NCBI RefSeq assembly: GCF_018320785.1
Contig: NC_054865.1
Span: forward strand, 44,352,898 to 44,416,897
Origin: Cheilinus undulatus
Taxonomy: Eukaryota; Chordata; Actinopteri; Labriformes; Labridae
Direction of reading: 5' to 3'
Length of the DNA: 64,000 nt
Positions within the stretch are counted from its first letter, which is position 1; each line of letters starts with the position of its first letter. The notes below the pieces were generated by a model that saw nothing but the letters and a program-made list of their open reading frames with translations, was not told the DNA's origin and did not search any database. A program made the position numbers and the translations under genes. Positions 12,190 to 24,500 of this stretch are shown piece by piece.

Positions 12190-14560
12190 CACTTCATGCG
12201 ACACCTGGCAGCATAGATGAGGTTACAGAAATTAACACATAACCATATAGAATAATCAATGTTGTGCTTTCTTTGCTTTTTGAGGCCATAAAAAGGCTTG
12301 AGTGTTAAATTCAGTATGTTCCATGAGGTAAAATGAGTCAAACCAGAGTCAAGCTCGATATGCATGTCGTTCAGCAGCTTTAATGGGCAATAACTTGCTT
12401 TTGAATCACTTAAAACAAATGAACGGGATACCCATTTCTCCACAAGACCTTAAGCTCCTGTGGTGGGAATGGCCACTGTAAGATGATCATGAGTGATAGA
12501 CACAAGGGTAAAAAGCATGTCAAACAACCCCAGTCCCTCCTTATGCAAAAGACAATAACCACTGTCATACAAAGGCTAACAAACTGCAAAAGAGGGGAAT
12601 TTCTCAAAAATAAGAGAGGCACTAAAAAAAAATATTGGCACCGAGTTGAAAAGGTTATCATTGGTAAAAACAAACTCTAACTTTAGCGTCAGGCTGAATG
12701 AGATTTATTGTAATGGTGCTGATTTATCAATGGTGTCTCCCTACACGCAAGGTTAAATGGGACCTGACAAGGTGAAAAGACTTCTTAACATTCAACATCG
12801 TATTTCATGGCAAACTTTATAGAGAGACACACATTTTTCTAAGCTTTATAACTGAGGCTGCCATCTCTTCACACTAACCCCACACCAAAACCTTCAGCCA
12901 CTGAGCAAAACCCATCCCCAAATTCAAATGATGCTGAATGACTTTGTGATTATGATTTAAGAGCTGCTGCTTTTGTATCAAACTGTGCCTTGCTTTGTGG
13001 CCAGGGGGGTTTGTGTTGTTTAAAGGGTTGTCGGGGTATAAATACTAAATTAATCATGGTTTGGCTCTACTTGCTAGGGACTGAAATTTGCTTATGGAGG
13101 CCGATGATCACATGAAATATTAATGGCTTTACAGAGAACTGGTATTGTAGTGAAGGGGGCAAAGCAGCGAGCTGCGTGAAGGGAGGGGTCACTGTTGATT
13201 TGAGATCAGAAACACCTCTCCAATATGTCTGCTGTAAATGTATATCTGACCTAAAATAAAAGACCAAAACACTGGTAATGCACATTATCCTGCCATTAGG
13301 CTGAATTTTGTTCGTATTATTCTACAAAATTGGTTAAGTGGTACTTGGCATTAATTGGCATGCAGCAGTGTTTTTGTGTTGTGCAAATGCGCGGATAATA
13401 TTCAAATGAACTTGAATGAATATATTAGAAGTGTGTAGGCTAATGTTATGCATTTTGCTGGTTGTTGTGCATCATATGACCGACTTCTTCAGCCCCAGAG
13501 GGCTTCCAAAAGAAACTAACAATCAGTCTCACTGACAGACATCAAATCTCAAAGCAAACTAAAGTGAGACTTTAAATGCAGCCTTTTCCACACAGTAAAA
13601 AATTCAATTCAATCTGCCTACACAAAAAGGACAGAAAATGAAAGCAATATGATTGCAGCTCAGTCCAAAATTTCATGCCATTTGTCTCTTTGACACAAAT
13701 CAGAAAGTAAAGATTTATATAATGGATGACACAGCTGCTGTAAACTTGTTAGCCCATATTTTCTAAGCTCACACAGAGCACATACACATTCTCCTCCTGC
13801 TGAGACACAAAGGGAGGCACACACACATAACCATGCATGCAGGTCACATCAGACAACATGCGGCTCTAAATTTCCCATAACATGTTTATTTGTGCAGCAG
13901 TTCCACAAAGTGCCACTAAACAATAGTCAGAAAACGTCGTTATGTGTGTCAATCACAGCAGTAAAACTGCAGCCGATCGTTTGATCACAGATGATGCCTG
14001 TGTGACTTTGGTGGCTCTACAGTGGGTAAATGAGAAGACAGGAGGGGGCATTTAATACTCCCATACTGAGAGAAGGAGAGAGAAGAGGGGGTGTTTGGGT
14101 GGGTGGGGTGGGGGCGGCTTAAATGATAAACAGAAGATATTCTACGAGAGCAAATCTGATTCCTCACAATTATCTCTGTGAGTCTGACAGGCACCAGGGG
14201 TGGTCCAGGAACAAGGAACTGGTGGGCACTGATTGGGTTATTTGTCCTCTCTCATTCAGGGCTGAGGGATTGTGGGAGCATCACCATGGAGAACCTCTCT
14301 GCAGGTGTACAGCAACCCCTTACAGAAGGCAAAACCCCCTTTAACTACAGCGACATGACTCTGAATCACTTCAGGTTTAAACAAAGCAGAGTAAGTCTGA
14401 ACCTGTTTGGTAGGCAGGAATATGCTTTACACAGAATTCTTTCTCATCATGTTATAGCTAAAAAAATATCAATGCAAAAAAGGCCTGTCACTCCACCAGA
14501 GCTTTAAACTCCAACATTATACTAGTTCAACAGGGAGAGACTTAATACAAGAGAACATTT
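12190..14560. other. Spacer, nothing recognised
   Basis: No exon, RNA gene or clear mobile element is visible. A G-rich strand occurs at about 14055-14117 (GGGTGGGTGGGGTGGGGGCGG core), which could form a G-quadruplex. Confidence 0.4.
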
Positions 14561-14589
14561 ATTTATTTTAAAAATTTTGATAAAAGAGA

Positions 14590-14990
14590 AATGTGCAATG
14601 TCTTTGGTGATTAGACTCCATCATGATGACTTCATGAACTGGGAAGTGAGGCCGATGGCAGGAATAGGATACCCCCCTATAGGGTCCAAACACTGGTTGT
14701 GATGTTAATGAGGGATGCAGAATCAGATGAGGAGTAGACTTCTGAGAAGCTGGACCAGGACACTGGTGATTTTGGCTTGGAGGAGGAGACTGAGGTATGC
14801 AGGATGAGATGAGCAGAAGATCTGTAATGATCTGGACTATATGGTGATGAACTGAATGGAGGTAGCTGGGGTGGAGGGGGTTGCAGCCTCCACACTAAAA
14901 CAACAGGCTGACTGTGAAGGAGTTGACAGGTTGAAATATGGTGGGTACATGATGATTGGTCAAACAAGGTTATGGCAGAATCTGGTTAGC
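14590..14990 (+). repeat. Dispersed copy of a module found in the 51-60 kb array
   Basis: The words TGTCTTTGGTGATTAGACTCC, CTTCATGAACT and GGTAGCTGGGGTGGAGG occur in the same order and spacing class as in 51790-52070. They recur, interrupted by an insertion, in each array unit (54592, 57134). The array therefore contains an interspersed repeat that also exists as a solitary copy here. Confidence 0.55.
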
Positions 14991-15689
14991 TTTGTATTTA
15001 GGAGAGTGTAGCTCATAATCAGCTGATCACCAGAGCAGAAAAATGAATGGAGAGATATAAAGAGATATCCTGCTTGATCTCCTGCTGAGCTCCATTTAAA
15101 GCTGCAGTATGTTTTTTTTTTTTTTAATTTGGTAGAAATTATGGTTGTTGCATGTCACTAATGGTCAGAGGTGTAGTGGGTATACTCTTAATTTATGCCT
15201 CAACCCTTCCTGCAAAAGTCATTTAGGACTTCTCTTAGCACACCTAAAAGTATCCCATTTGCATTTGCCAAAGAAACTCAACTTCTGCTGCTTGACCTCA
15301 AGTATAAAGGGTTGTTATACAATTATGATGAGGGAAGCTGACAGGAAGTAGTGCCACCATCTCAGTTCGTATTGCTGGATATCCAAGAGAACTGCAAAGT
15401 ATGACCAACTGTTCTCTTACCCTGATTTGCTCGCCATATATTCTTTCCCAATGCAACAACAAAAGCAATAAGTACTTATCAGTTCGAGGCAGAGTAAGGC
15501 AGGTAGTGCCCTCCCCATCCAAGGGACAAAAAAAGCAGCAAACTGCAGAATGATTGGTATCAGAGGGCAGTTAGTGGGTATACTCTATGGAGACTAAAAA
15601 ACAAGTGGGTGTACCCTACCTGGGTACGCCCTTCACTATACTGCTACTAATGTTATTAATTGAAATGTTCTTTCATAATGTCTGAATCA

Positions 15690-16300
15690 AGTAACAGCTA
15701 CTCTGGTTAAAATTTACCTAAATAAAAGTAAAAGCACTAGTTTAAAAGTCTACTCAAGTTTAGCACTTTTGAAAGTGTTTGATATTTTATAATATGACAA
15801 CTGCAGTGGCTCTTTAAAATTTGTGGCAAGGTGGGTCTCCTTTGGCAAGAACACAGCAACGTCATAGCAAGGCAATGCACACTGATGAAGAAAACACACT
15901 ATATATCTTTTAGGAGCACCTAAAGTCCCAGGTGGGAACTCAAACTCAGTGGATAACTTCATTAATGGTGCAAATGTGTCTCACAAAAAAACTATAAGAA
16001 TCCACTGGAAACATGACCCAAAGAACCCCAGCAGGAATCACTAAATCCCTTGAACTAACATTGGTGGACCATTACTGTCAAATAAATGCAACACTGAAGA
16101 CCATTTCACTCAGAAAGGAGTTAAAATCAACTCTGAAATATTTACCCCTAAGATTTCAATGCTCAAGTTCTTGCTGTGTATAACGGCTGTTTTGGGATGT
16201 GATGTGGAATTATTTTTTCATTATGTGCTACTGTGTAGTAAAGAGGTGGGGAAAAAGGACAAGTATTTCACTCAAGTAAAAGTACAGTTACTCTGGAACC
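15690..16300. repeat. Cluster of MITE fragments plus one arm of a distant inverted repeat
   Basis: Bases 15690-15770 and 16242-16300 carry the AGAGGTGGGGAAAAAG / CAAGTAAAAGTACAGTTACTCTGG type sequence seen again at 31326-31497 and 32635-32767. Between them, 15880-16150 matches 31915-32280 in inverted orientation. Shared blocks include AACCCCAGCAGG, GAACTAACA.TGGTGGA, GAAGACCATTT and AAAATCAACTCTGAAA. No coding potential is seen. Confidence 0.5.
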
Positions 16301-16964
16301 AGAGTCTAATAAAATGACACTGATAGCTGTATTGATACTGTGATAGAAAAATAAAGAAGCATTGAGCACCTCATGTTGGACAATTTCTTGTCAATTATCA
16401 CAAGTTGCAGGCGGACTCCAGCACAGTCTAAACTGTACATAATTTTGCTTTTCTTGCATTTTTTCAGTTCCAAATCAGATGTAGATTTTAAAAAGCTATG
16501 GTACTTTAATACTATTGCTCACTGAAAACAGGAATTATCTTGTGGTACTGGAAAGTACTGACCTTCTAAACGTTTTGAAAGTCTTTGTGCAAATATAAAT
16601 GATGGCAGGACTCCATTTTGCTGCTTCTATTTCAGGGTCTTTGCATTGAGAATGCTCACTCAAACTGCCCTGGATTGGTACGACTCAAATAATGTAAAGG
16701 CATTGTAAGTTTTATACAAAAATGTCACTTTTTCCAAAGACGGCTTGCAGGATTAAAAGTCTTTTGGAGAGATGAATGTTGTGCAAATGTGAATATACTC
16801 TAGTTGTGTCTTTACAATGGTTGTAAACACAAAATCTTAAGAGAATCTGAAAAAGTAAGCCAAACGAACTATAAATCTACTTGTTTCTTGCTCATGTCAG
16901 TGAGGTTCTAGCATACTAACCATCTTTATGAGTTTACATTTCGGCACCTAGAAGTATTACCAAG

Positions 16965-17143
16965 GTGTATTAGAGTTAACAGCACCCAGGATTTGGGAGG
17001 AAGCTGGAGTACCCCCAGGGAACCCACACATGCACAGGGAGAGCATGCAAACTCACACAGAAAGGCCCTGTCCAACCAAGATTCAAACCAGGAACCCCCT
17101 GGCTGTGAGATGACAGCACTAACCACCTCACCACTATGCAGCC
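16965..17143 (-). mobile_element. tRNA-derived SINE of the V-SINE (DANA/HE1) type
   Basis: Read on the minus strand, the segment starts GGCTGCATAGTGGTGAGGTG with an A-box-like GTGGTTAGTGC and a B-box-like GGTTTGAATC. It continues into the conserved core TTTCTGTGTGAGTTTGCATG and CTCCAGCTTCCTCCCA. This head and core are characteristic of the V-SINE superfamily in fish. It is an ordinary interspersed copy and not a tRNA gene. Confidence 0.8.
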
Positions 17144-17489
17144 ATCACTTTAGTTTATTATGGTGCCCATTTGTTGCAGCATTGCTGCAGTTTTTCTTCC
17201 TGGAGTCCACATCCTTTTTATTGACCATGTCATGACTTCTATGCTGATCTGTCCACTGGCTTTAGTACATTATTTCACACACCGTACAGGGATCGATATG
17301 AATGCATTTTATCCAAAGTGACCGTGCCTACCATTTAATGTGAGCAAAGTTCCTATGAGAAACAAACTCCATCCAAGTCTGATTACATTTGCTGTTATAT
17401 CTTGTATTATTTTACCCATAGATGGCTCATGAACCAGCAGCAAGCAATTATCACACGCAATAAGCAGAATGATCATAAAAATATATTTT

Positions 17490-18519
17490 TTTTAATGTAA
17501 AAGCACTTGATTCTGTACAATTAAATAGTTTTATAGTATTTACAAGTATACATAGGTCAACATGGATAATGTGGAAATTTCATAGAGGAGGTAGAGTTGG
17601 ACACAGCGTTGCAGACAGACGACTCCTGTAACAATAAGAAAAAATGTTATCAGTCACCCTGTTTGGATGTTTATAAATATGTAAAGGGTATGGGTGTAGT
17701 AGTTAATAAGAGAAGATGCTGCTATGCATGGAAATGCTTAGAAATCACAAACTTACCTTGAAATTGAAACAGAACAGTACAGGCTACCTTACCGGTCCAC
17801 AAAAAAAAAAAAAAAATAGGAATATTGTAGGAATTTTGCTCTTTAGTGAAAATGAAGTTTTTTGTTTTTTTGAAATGGTCTTTTTCAGCTCTTTAAAGAT
17901 GTTTTCTTTTTTTCACTGCCACATCACTTCTTTTTTGGTTAGTTTTTTTTTCCTTTTTGTTTTTTCTTTTTTTGTTTTTGGCAGGATTTTTTTTTTTAGA
18001 CCATTTCAATTCTTTATTTTTTTTTTTTTACAATCCAGAATAAAGCCAAGAACTGTGAAGCCAAGCTTTCATACAAATCATTTAAACCCAGACATAAAAT
18101 ATTTACACATAAGCATTTAAACCAGTCAACCTAATACTATTCTGCAAAAAGCTACAGTCTGTCATTCAGTTAAATTACAACACAGGCTTCTGGTTTCTTC
18201 AACTGAAGGGTCAACAATGGTGTCTGCAAGAGATACGCTGTCAAACTATTTATGCTTTATGAACCAAAATAACAAAAATAGTCAAAAAAGAAAAAACTGA
18301 CTATTACTACATTAAGAGCATTAAAAAAATTCACCAGTTAAACTGTTAAAATGAATCAAACTTGCACATAGTTGTTCTGCCAATAACACATTTGTAGGGA
18401 AAAAAAAGTCTAGCCATAGTGAAATGTGCCTTGTTTATTAATAAACAGGCATTGAAATCTTAGAAAGTTGCTGGATTGTTGAATATATTCCACTTCAGAG
18501 ATGAGCATTTGACCGGTCT
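17490..18519 (-). other. RBM26: RBM26 3' untranslated region (approximate)
   Basis: The region follows the RBM26 stop codon (18520-18522). Candidate polyadenylation signals on the minus strand are AATAAA at 18434-18439 and 18013-18018 and ATTAAA near 17488-17493. The last is followed by a GU-rich word (TGCGTGTG). A long T-rich plus-strand tract at 17850-18030 means the transcript would be A-rich there. The true end needs transcript data. Confidence 0.45.
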
Positions 18520-21500
18520 TCATCTGCGCCAGGAGCGAGGCTCATTGTCGTCTTCTTCCTCATCGTCATCCTGCAGTAATGCGTCGTCACTCAGTGACTC
18601 TTCAGGGTACTAACAGGAGAAAGAAACAAACACCACTGAGAAGAGTGCTTTCCATCAATGGTTAAAAGATGATTTAAAGTAGAGAGATCTTTTATTTTGA
18701 GCTTCACCAACACTAAACTTGCACCTTGCACTTTAAAGGTCACAAAAGACTAAATTCTCAGTATGAGGATAGATGGACACAGGCCTAATAAAAGCACCAG
18801 TGGCCATGCAAGGGCCACATAGACAATCCTTGCTGTGATGTGTAATAGCTCCCTCTTGTGTTCTCTTATTGTAATAAGTAGGGATTTAATAAACTTTTAC
18901 AGAATATCTGAACAGAGAAGATCAAAGTCTCTAAATTCATTTATTAATATTTCAGAAGAAATCAAGGATAATCTTGTCAGACCAGTCTCTTTTAGGGTAG
19001 GTGTCGAATGTGAGCGTTAAGTCTACAAACCTCATCTTCATCTGGCTCTGCATCGTCAACATCCACAACACTGAGAGTATTGACAGCCTTATGCCAGGCC
19101 AAGCGTAGAGTCTGGTTGTTAAACCTTACTCCGTGAAGAGCCGCCTACAGGAAAACAAAGCATAAAGAGCAGAAGAGAGAGCACATTGTTAATAAATAGG
19201 GATTAAAATGATTGATTTAGTCAAGTACACAGCAGCTGAAGTTCAGTGTATTGTCCAAATATCTTTACTGTTTAACCCCTTAGAATTCCCTGAAACCTAA
19301 GGGGTTAAAAGTAACTCAGGCATAGATCACTGTGTAGCGTGGCTGGTTGTTGACTCACCTGTTCAGCTTCAGCTCTTGTCCTGTATGTGATAACAGCAGA
19401 CAGGCTGTTGTCATCTATCTGACAATCTTCAATCTCCCCGAATTGCTTCAGTATTGGGAACACAAAAGACTTGATCAATACACAAAATTCACACACATTT
19501 TAGAAGGACATAAAGATATTAAAACATTAACATTAATTAGACCAACACGGTTTTTTATTTTAGTTAATTTGAAAGTCTGGCTCCCACAACTGGCCCTTGT
19601 ATAAATGTAGCTGATGACCCCTGTTGATTTAGAGGGGGATACCTTGATGGTGCAGTTTAACTCAGTTTTAAATTGAATCAGTGTACAGCAGCAATAATCA
19701 ACTGGCATCCCTGGGGCCACATCAGTCAGTTCTTGAGCAAATTGTCATTTTCTGGAGCAACTTACGAATTCAGGGGTTTGGGGAGTGCAATTTTCCTGCT
19801 CGGGTTTCAACACTTATACCTACATAGCATGTTAGCGTCAAACCCAGTGACAGACAACATGACAGTCACAGAAATGTTTAGCTAAAACATCTCAATTGCC
19901 CCCTTGACAGCTGCGATATAGGGACTGAGCTCACTGTTAGAGCCTGAAAATTACATATATTTAAAAGAAAACAAAATATTTGAATAAAAATATGTTAATT
20001 GGACCATTTTTTAAAATTATCTGGTTTAGTTTAAAGTTTGGCCCCCAAAGTGCCTGTATAGGAAAACACTGGCCCTTGTACAAATGTAGTTGATGACCCC
20101 TGGTGTACAGGTTGCTATTGCAGGAAAATATAGCATAAAGTTGGGCAACTGCAGCCAAGGGGCCAAAAGCAGCTTCCCATCTCTCTCACTGTAGCCCACA
20201 ATTCAACTTTAATCATTTGTTAACATGAAGAAAACATGACAAAAACTGCCAGATAGAGTTACACCACCATGACATGCACAAAACCTGAATTCAAGAGAAC
20301 ATGGAAAATAGAAATCTTTTTTATCAATCAACTTTAATTACTGGTAGATATTTTGTTTGTATTAGATGTTACTGGCTGTTAATGTTTTTATGAAACTCTA
20401 TAGTGATGAATTACAAGACTCATTTGGAGAAAAAACAGATTTAAGTGAAGTATACTTTAATGACTGCTAAATTCTCCATTCATTGTATCAGAACAGTTGC
20501 TTAAATGTAAGTTTTCAGCCCATCAAATTCTGCATAACTATTTGCATTTGAGTTCAAAATAAATATTATTATATATAACCACTGATGAACGCTGTGTATG
20601 TGCTCTTTTTATTAAACTATCAGTGATCCTAAATGGCTCATTGAGGTTTCTACAGTATGTAACAGAGGCCCTTTAGCAAAGAGAATAATATTTTTGCGGC
20701 CTCTGTTGCAACCACAATTGCCCATTGCTGATCTAGCAGATTCTCCAAACTTTTAATTGGTTGACCAAGAGCTTTTAAACTGTGTGCTTTAACTCTGGTG
20801 GTCAGTTGTACAGTCCAGCTGTGACCACCAGATGACACTGTTGGTTTCCTTTCTGCTGCACTACATAAATAATGATTAAGTTATGCACACAGCAATACCA
20901 TGTCTGATGAGTATGATGGATATTTAATGAATAAAATCTAGTTTAAATGGTATCGTTTCTATTAAAATCTTAATTCATGTTATAACTATGGGTTCCAACA
21001 ACAACACAGCAAAGATGCATAGCGATGCAGGCATATCTTGCCTTATGGCTTCACTGATTTTGCACTGTTTTTGTTTCTGTGTGACCAATACACAACAAAC
21101 TGCCTTAATCTAAATAAGTGAAAACAGTGATAAGTATTGCCATGCCCTGATTTACAAGCAATGAGAAAATCCGCACCTTGAAAACTCCAGTAACTCAAAT
21201 CCTCAATCTTCCATTCACAGTTTACATTAAACTTCACTTTAACTTTATTCAGGACTTTAAATCCCCCTGTAGCAGTGGGGTGTGTTTAGGCGAACTTACA
21301 GCAAAGTGTGGCAGCAGGTTGACACAGTCTGCATCTGTGAAACCAGAGATCTCCAGGGCCCGTGGTCGATGGTCCACAACTGCATGCAGAGGTACACCTC
21401 TTCCCCGTCCTCTGGAGCCTCTTCCTCTGGCCCTAAGGGCACCACGGCCTCGAGTGGGGGCGCCCCTGCCTCGTCCTGGTGAAAGCAGCCCTCTTTTAGC

Positions 21501-24500
21501 TGCCTGGAAAGGAAAAAGAGGCAGGTATGAAAAAGGGTCAAACAGAGCAGAAATATTTGATTGATGCAATTTTTTAAGGAACTTTTTTGCACGTTCAATT
21601 TCAAGCGTGAGGGACAGACTTCTGCTTACAACAAAGTCAGTACCTCAATTTGCAGTTGGGTGTATTTGATCTTCAACAAAGCAGTATCCTCTCCAGCCTG
21701 AGTCTTCTGTAAGAGATCCAGCTCTGCATCAAGCAATTCCTTCTGGGCCTGCAGACATGGATAACTCATATCAGAAAATGTACATCATTGAAGGGTGTGA
21801 GCACTTTATAAACAACACTAGATATACTGCAAAACAGAAACCAAGTTGCTTTTGATTACTTAGAGCTCTGAAGAAAATGCTGACCTTTGCTAGAATATAA
21901 ATCAACTATGAGTGAGAGAATATTCACAATGCTTTAGTGAGATAAAAGCTTTTAGCTTTGAAAGCTAGACTACAACAAAACCCCATCAGTTAAGATTGAA
22001 ACAAATCACATACTATATCGATGTAAAAAATCTATATTTAAGAGTAGACCTGTTTCATGGGGGTGACAAGATTTGAAGAAGCACTGTACCTGGGCCTTTG
22101 TCTTGGCTGTGCGCATCAGGTTGCTACTGCTTGAGATTCCCTTTATCTCCTCTTGCAGTTTGGTGATGCTTTTGGTCAACGTGCCCAGCGTTTCCATGAT
22201 CTTGGCTTTGTCCTCTGCCTTCGTCGTTTTGTTCTTCTCAATTTTGGATATAAGGAGCTAAAGAAGAAAAGCAGAAAAATAAAAGAACCAAAGCTTAAAC
22301 TACTTTAAGAGGGGAACTCTGTAAATCCAGACATAAATCAACAAACACAAGGCAGTCTGGATACTATTAAGCTTTCCAAATAAGATCAACTTTATGCCAA
22401 AACTTTAATTTCTTCTTTTATGCTTCCTTAGTCAGACATCTTACATATATAGCATGTAAAATGTTACGTTTTGCGAAGAGATGGAAAAATATTAACCTAG
22501 ACTGCTCAGAGACAAACTTTAATATTGTACTTAAACTCCTAATGATCTTACCTTCTGTGTTTCAATGTGCTTCTCCAGTATTTCCTGTTTCTTCTTCCTC
22601 ACATCCTGTTGTAGTCTTAGAGCTTCCTGTGAAATTAATTATGGAAATTGATTAGCTGTTGTCCTCTGTTTTAAAAATAAGTTTTTAAACCACTTCTATC
22701 CACTAACCACTATCCTATTTAGGCTCTAATTCTGATCAATGTCTCCTAATTTCCTCTTGTTCTTCTTTTACCTGTTTCTTCTTCAGAGCCTCCTCTGAGC
22801 TTTTCTGCACAGCTTTCAGGGCAGCGGGATTGTACACCGTCTTTGAGAGGCCCATGGATGTCGAAAACACCTGGAAATAATATTTAGTGTTGATAAGATA
22901 AAACATTTAAAAGTCTGTTCAAGAAGTACATTAATTTTAATGGGGCATTTTGTAATGCAGAAAGGCAAATAGGCACTTACTTTTTCAACAGGAGCAGCTG
23001 TTTTGACAGATGGGAGACCCAAGCGGTCCTTAACTGATACTTTGGAAGGACTCTGCACCATTCATGAAAAAATACATCATGTTTATACAGAACTTCTTCA
23101 GATTTTTTACAAGTATACGCCAAAAGAAACCCACACACACCTGAGAGGCTACACTGGAATCCTGGGAGGGCTCAGAGTTGGCAGTGAGCAGCGGTCCAAG
23201 GCGGTCTTTAACAGACTGCTTCAGAGACGTGGCTGAGGGCTGCTGAACAGCACAAGAGATGTTGAACACTTATGTCAGGACTTATGTAAAAAAGCATTTA
23301 AACACAGCCATTGTTTTAAAAAAATGGTTCTGAAGTGTTTCCTGGCATGATAAACATTTAGCTGCAGCTATAACATCTTCAGTTATTCTTTATTTAGACT
23401 GACAAACGTGTTAGCTTCTGCTCAAAATAACCATAAAGCCCTTTTCACACATGTAACCCTGAAATTTTTCTGACTTTACTGTTCACACTTGTACCTCAAA
23501 GTAGGAAGTTTTCCTGCGGTTAGCCTGTCAGTAAAAAGAAGAGTCGGGGAGTGAAAAACACTGGGGTGTTACAGGGAAATGTTGGGTAAAGTCAGGGCTG
23601 CTGTCTACATTCATTCAAGAAGGGATTCAGGAAAATTTCAGGAGTTTTGTTCAAGTATGAATATGGCTTGACATGCGGAGTGAAATCGTACTGGTGACAC
23701 CAACAGCTTCCTGACATTTCTTATCATTTATGTCTGTGTTTACCATCTGGCTGTACAAAACTTTGTAACAATAGGTTCTTTGCAGTCATGTGATTCTGAT
23801 GACATGCGAATATCCATGTGGGGGCAGGACGTGGGGGACAACCAAGAGGAAAGACTTGGAACGGAGGAAAGTTAGAACTTTAAAACTCTAAATGGGTCTG
23901 TGTACTGCAGTTATCATCAGATGATTTCTACATACACCAAGTACGATCCCTACACTTTACAAAAAGCTAACTTTTTCCAGTTCAACCGATTTACCTGGCA
24001 TGGAGGCAGTCAATATTACAAATTACTGCAGACCTCCTGGCGTCTAGCACTGTCTATCCAGATAAAGGAAGACTGTTTTGTACTGAGCTAAGAGGCTAGG
24101 CATATAACCAAATCCTTGTTTTGTCATAAACATGACTTAAACTGAAAGGGTGATGTACCATCAGCCAAATGAACCTTGTGGGTCTAAGCCCAAAACAGCT
24201 CTATGATGTGAGCCAAAGTAGCTAACTCCCATTTGAGTGCCAGTTTATTTCATCCATTCTTTGTTGCCACTTCATCCACACTTAAAAAGTCATACTGTTA
24301 CCAAATGAACATTTCATTCATTACATTAAACTTTTGAGTGCTGTTCTAGTGAAGATAACAATAAGGAATAAATTCCTCTTTCAGATGGCGTCAATACCCA
24401 GAATGCACTGTACAAAATGACAGTCAAAATGTAAAACTATCTTTCAAATTTACCCAAAACATAGTAATCTGTTTTTTTTCATGGCAAATCATTTATATAA

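Noticed and set aside
17716..18120. 134-codon plus-strand open frame rich in Phe
   Set aside because: It is produced by long T runs in the RBM26 3' untranslated region and is low-complexity only.
21178..21564. Plus-strand open frames opposite RBM26 exon 19
   Set aside because: They are antisense shadows of the RG-rich coding exon. They have no independent evidence.
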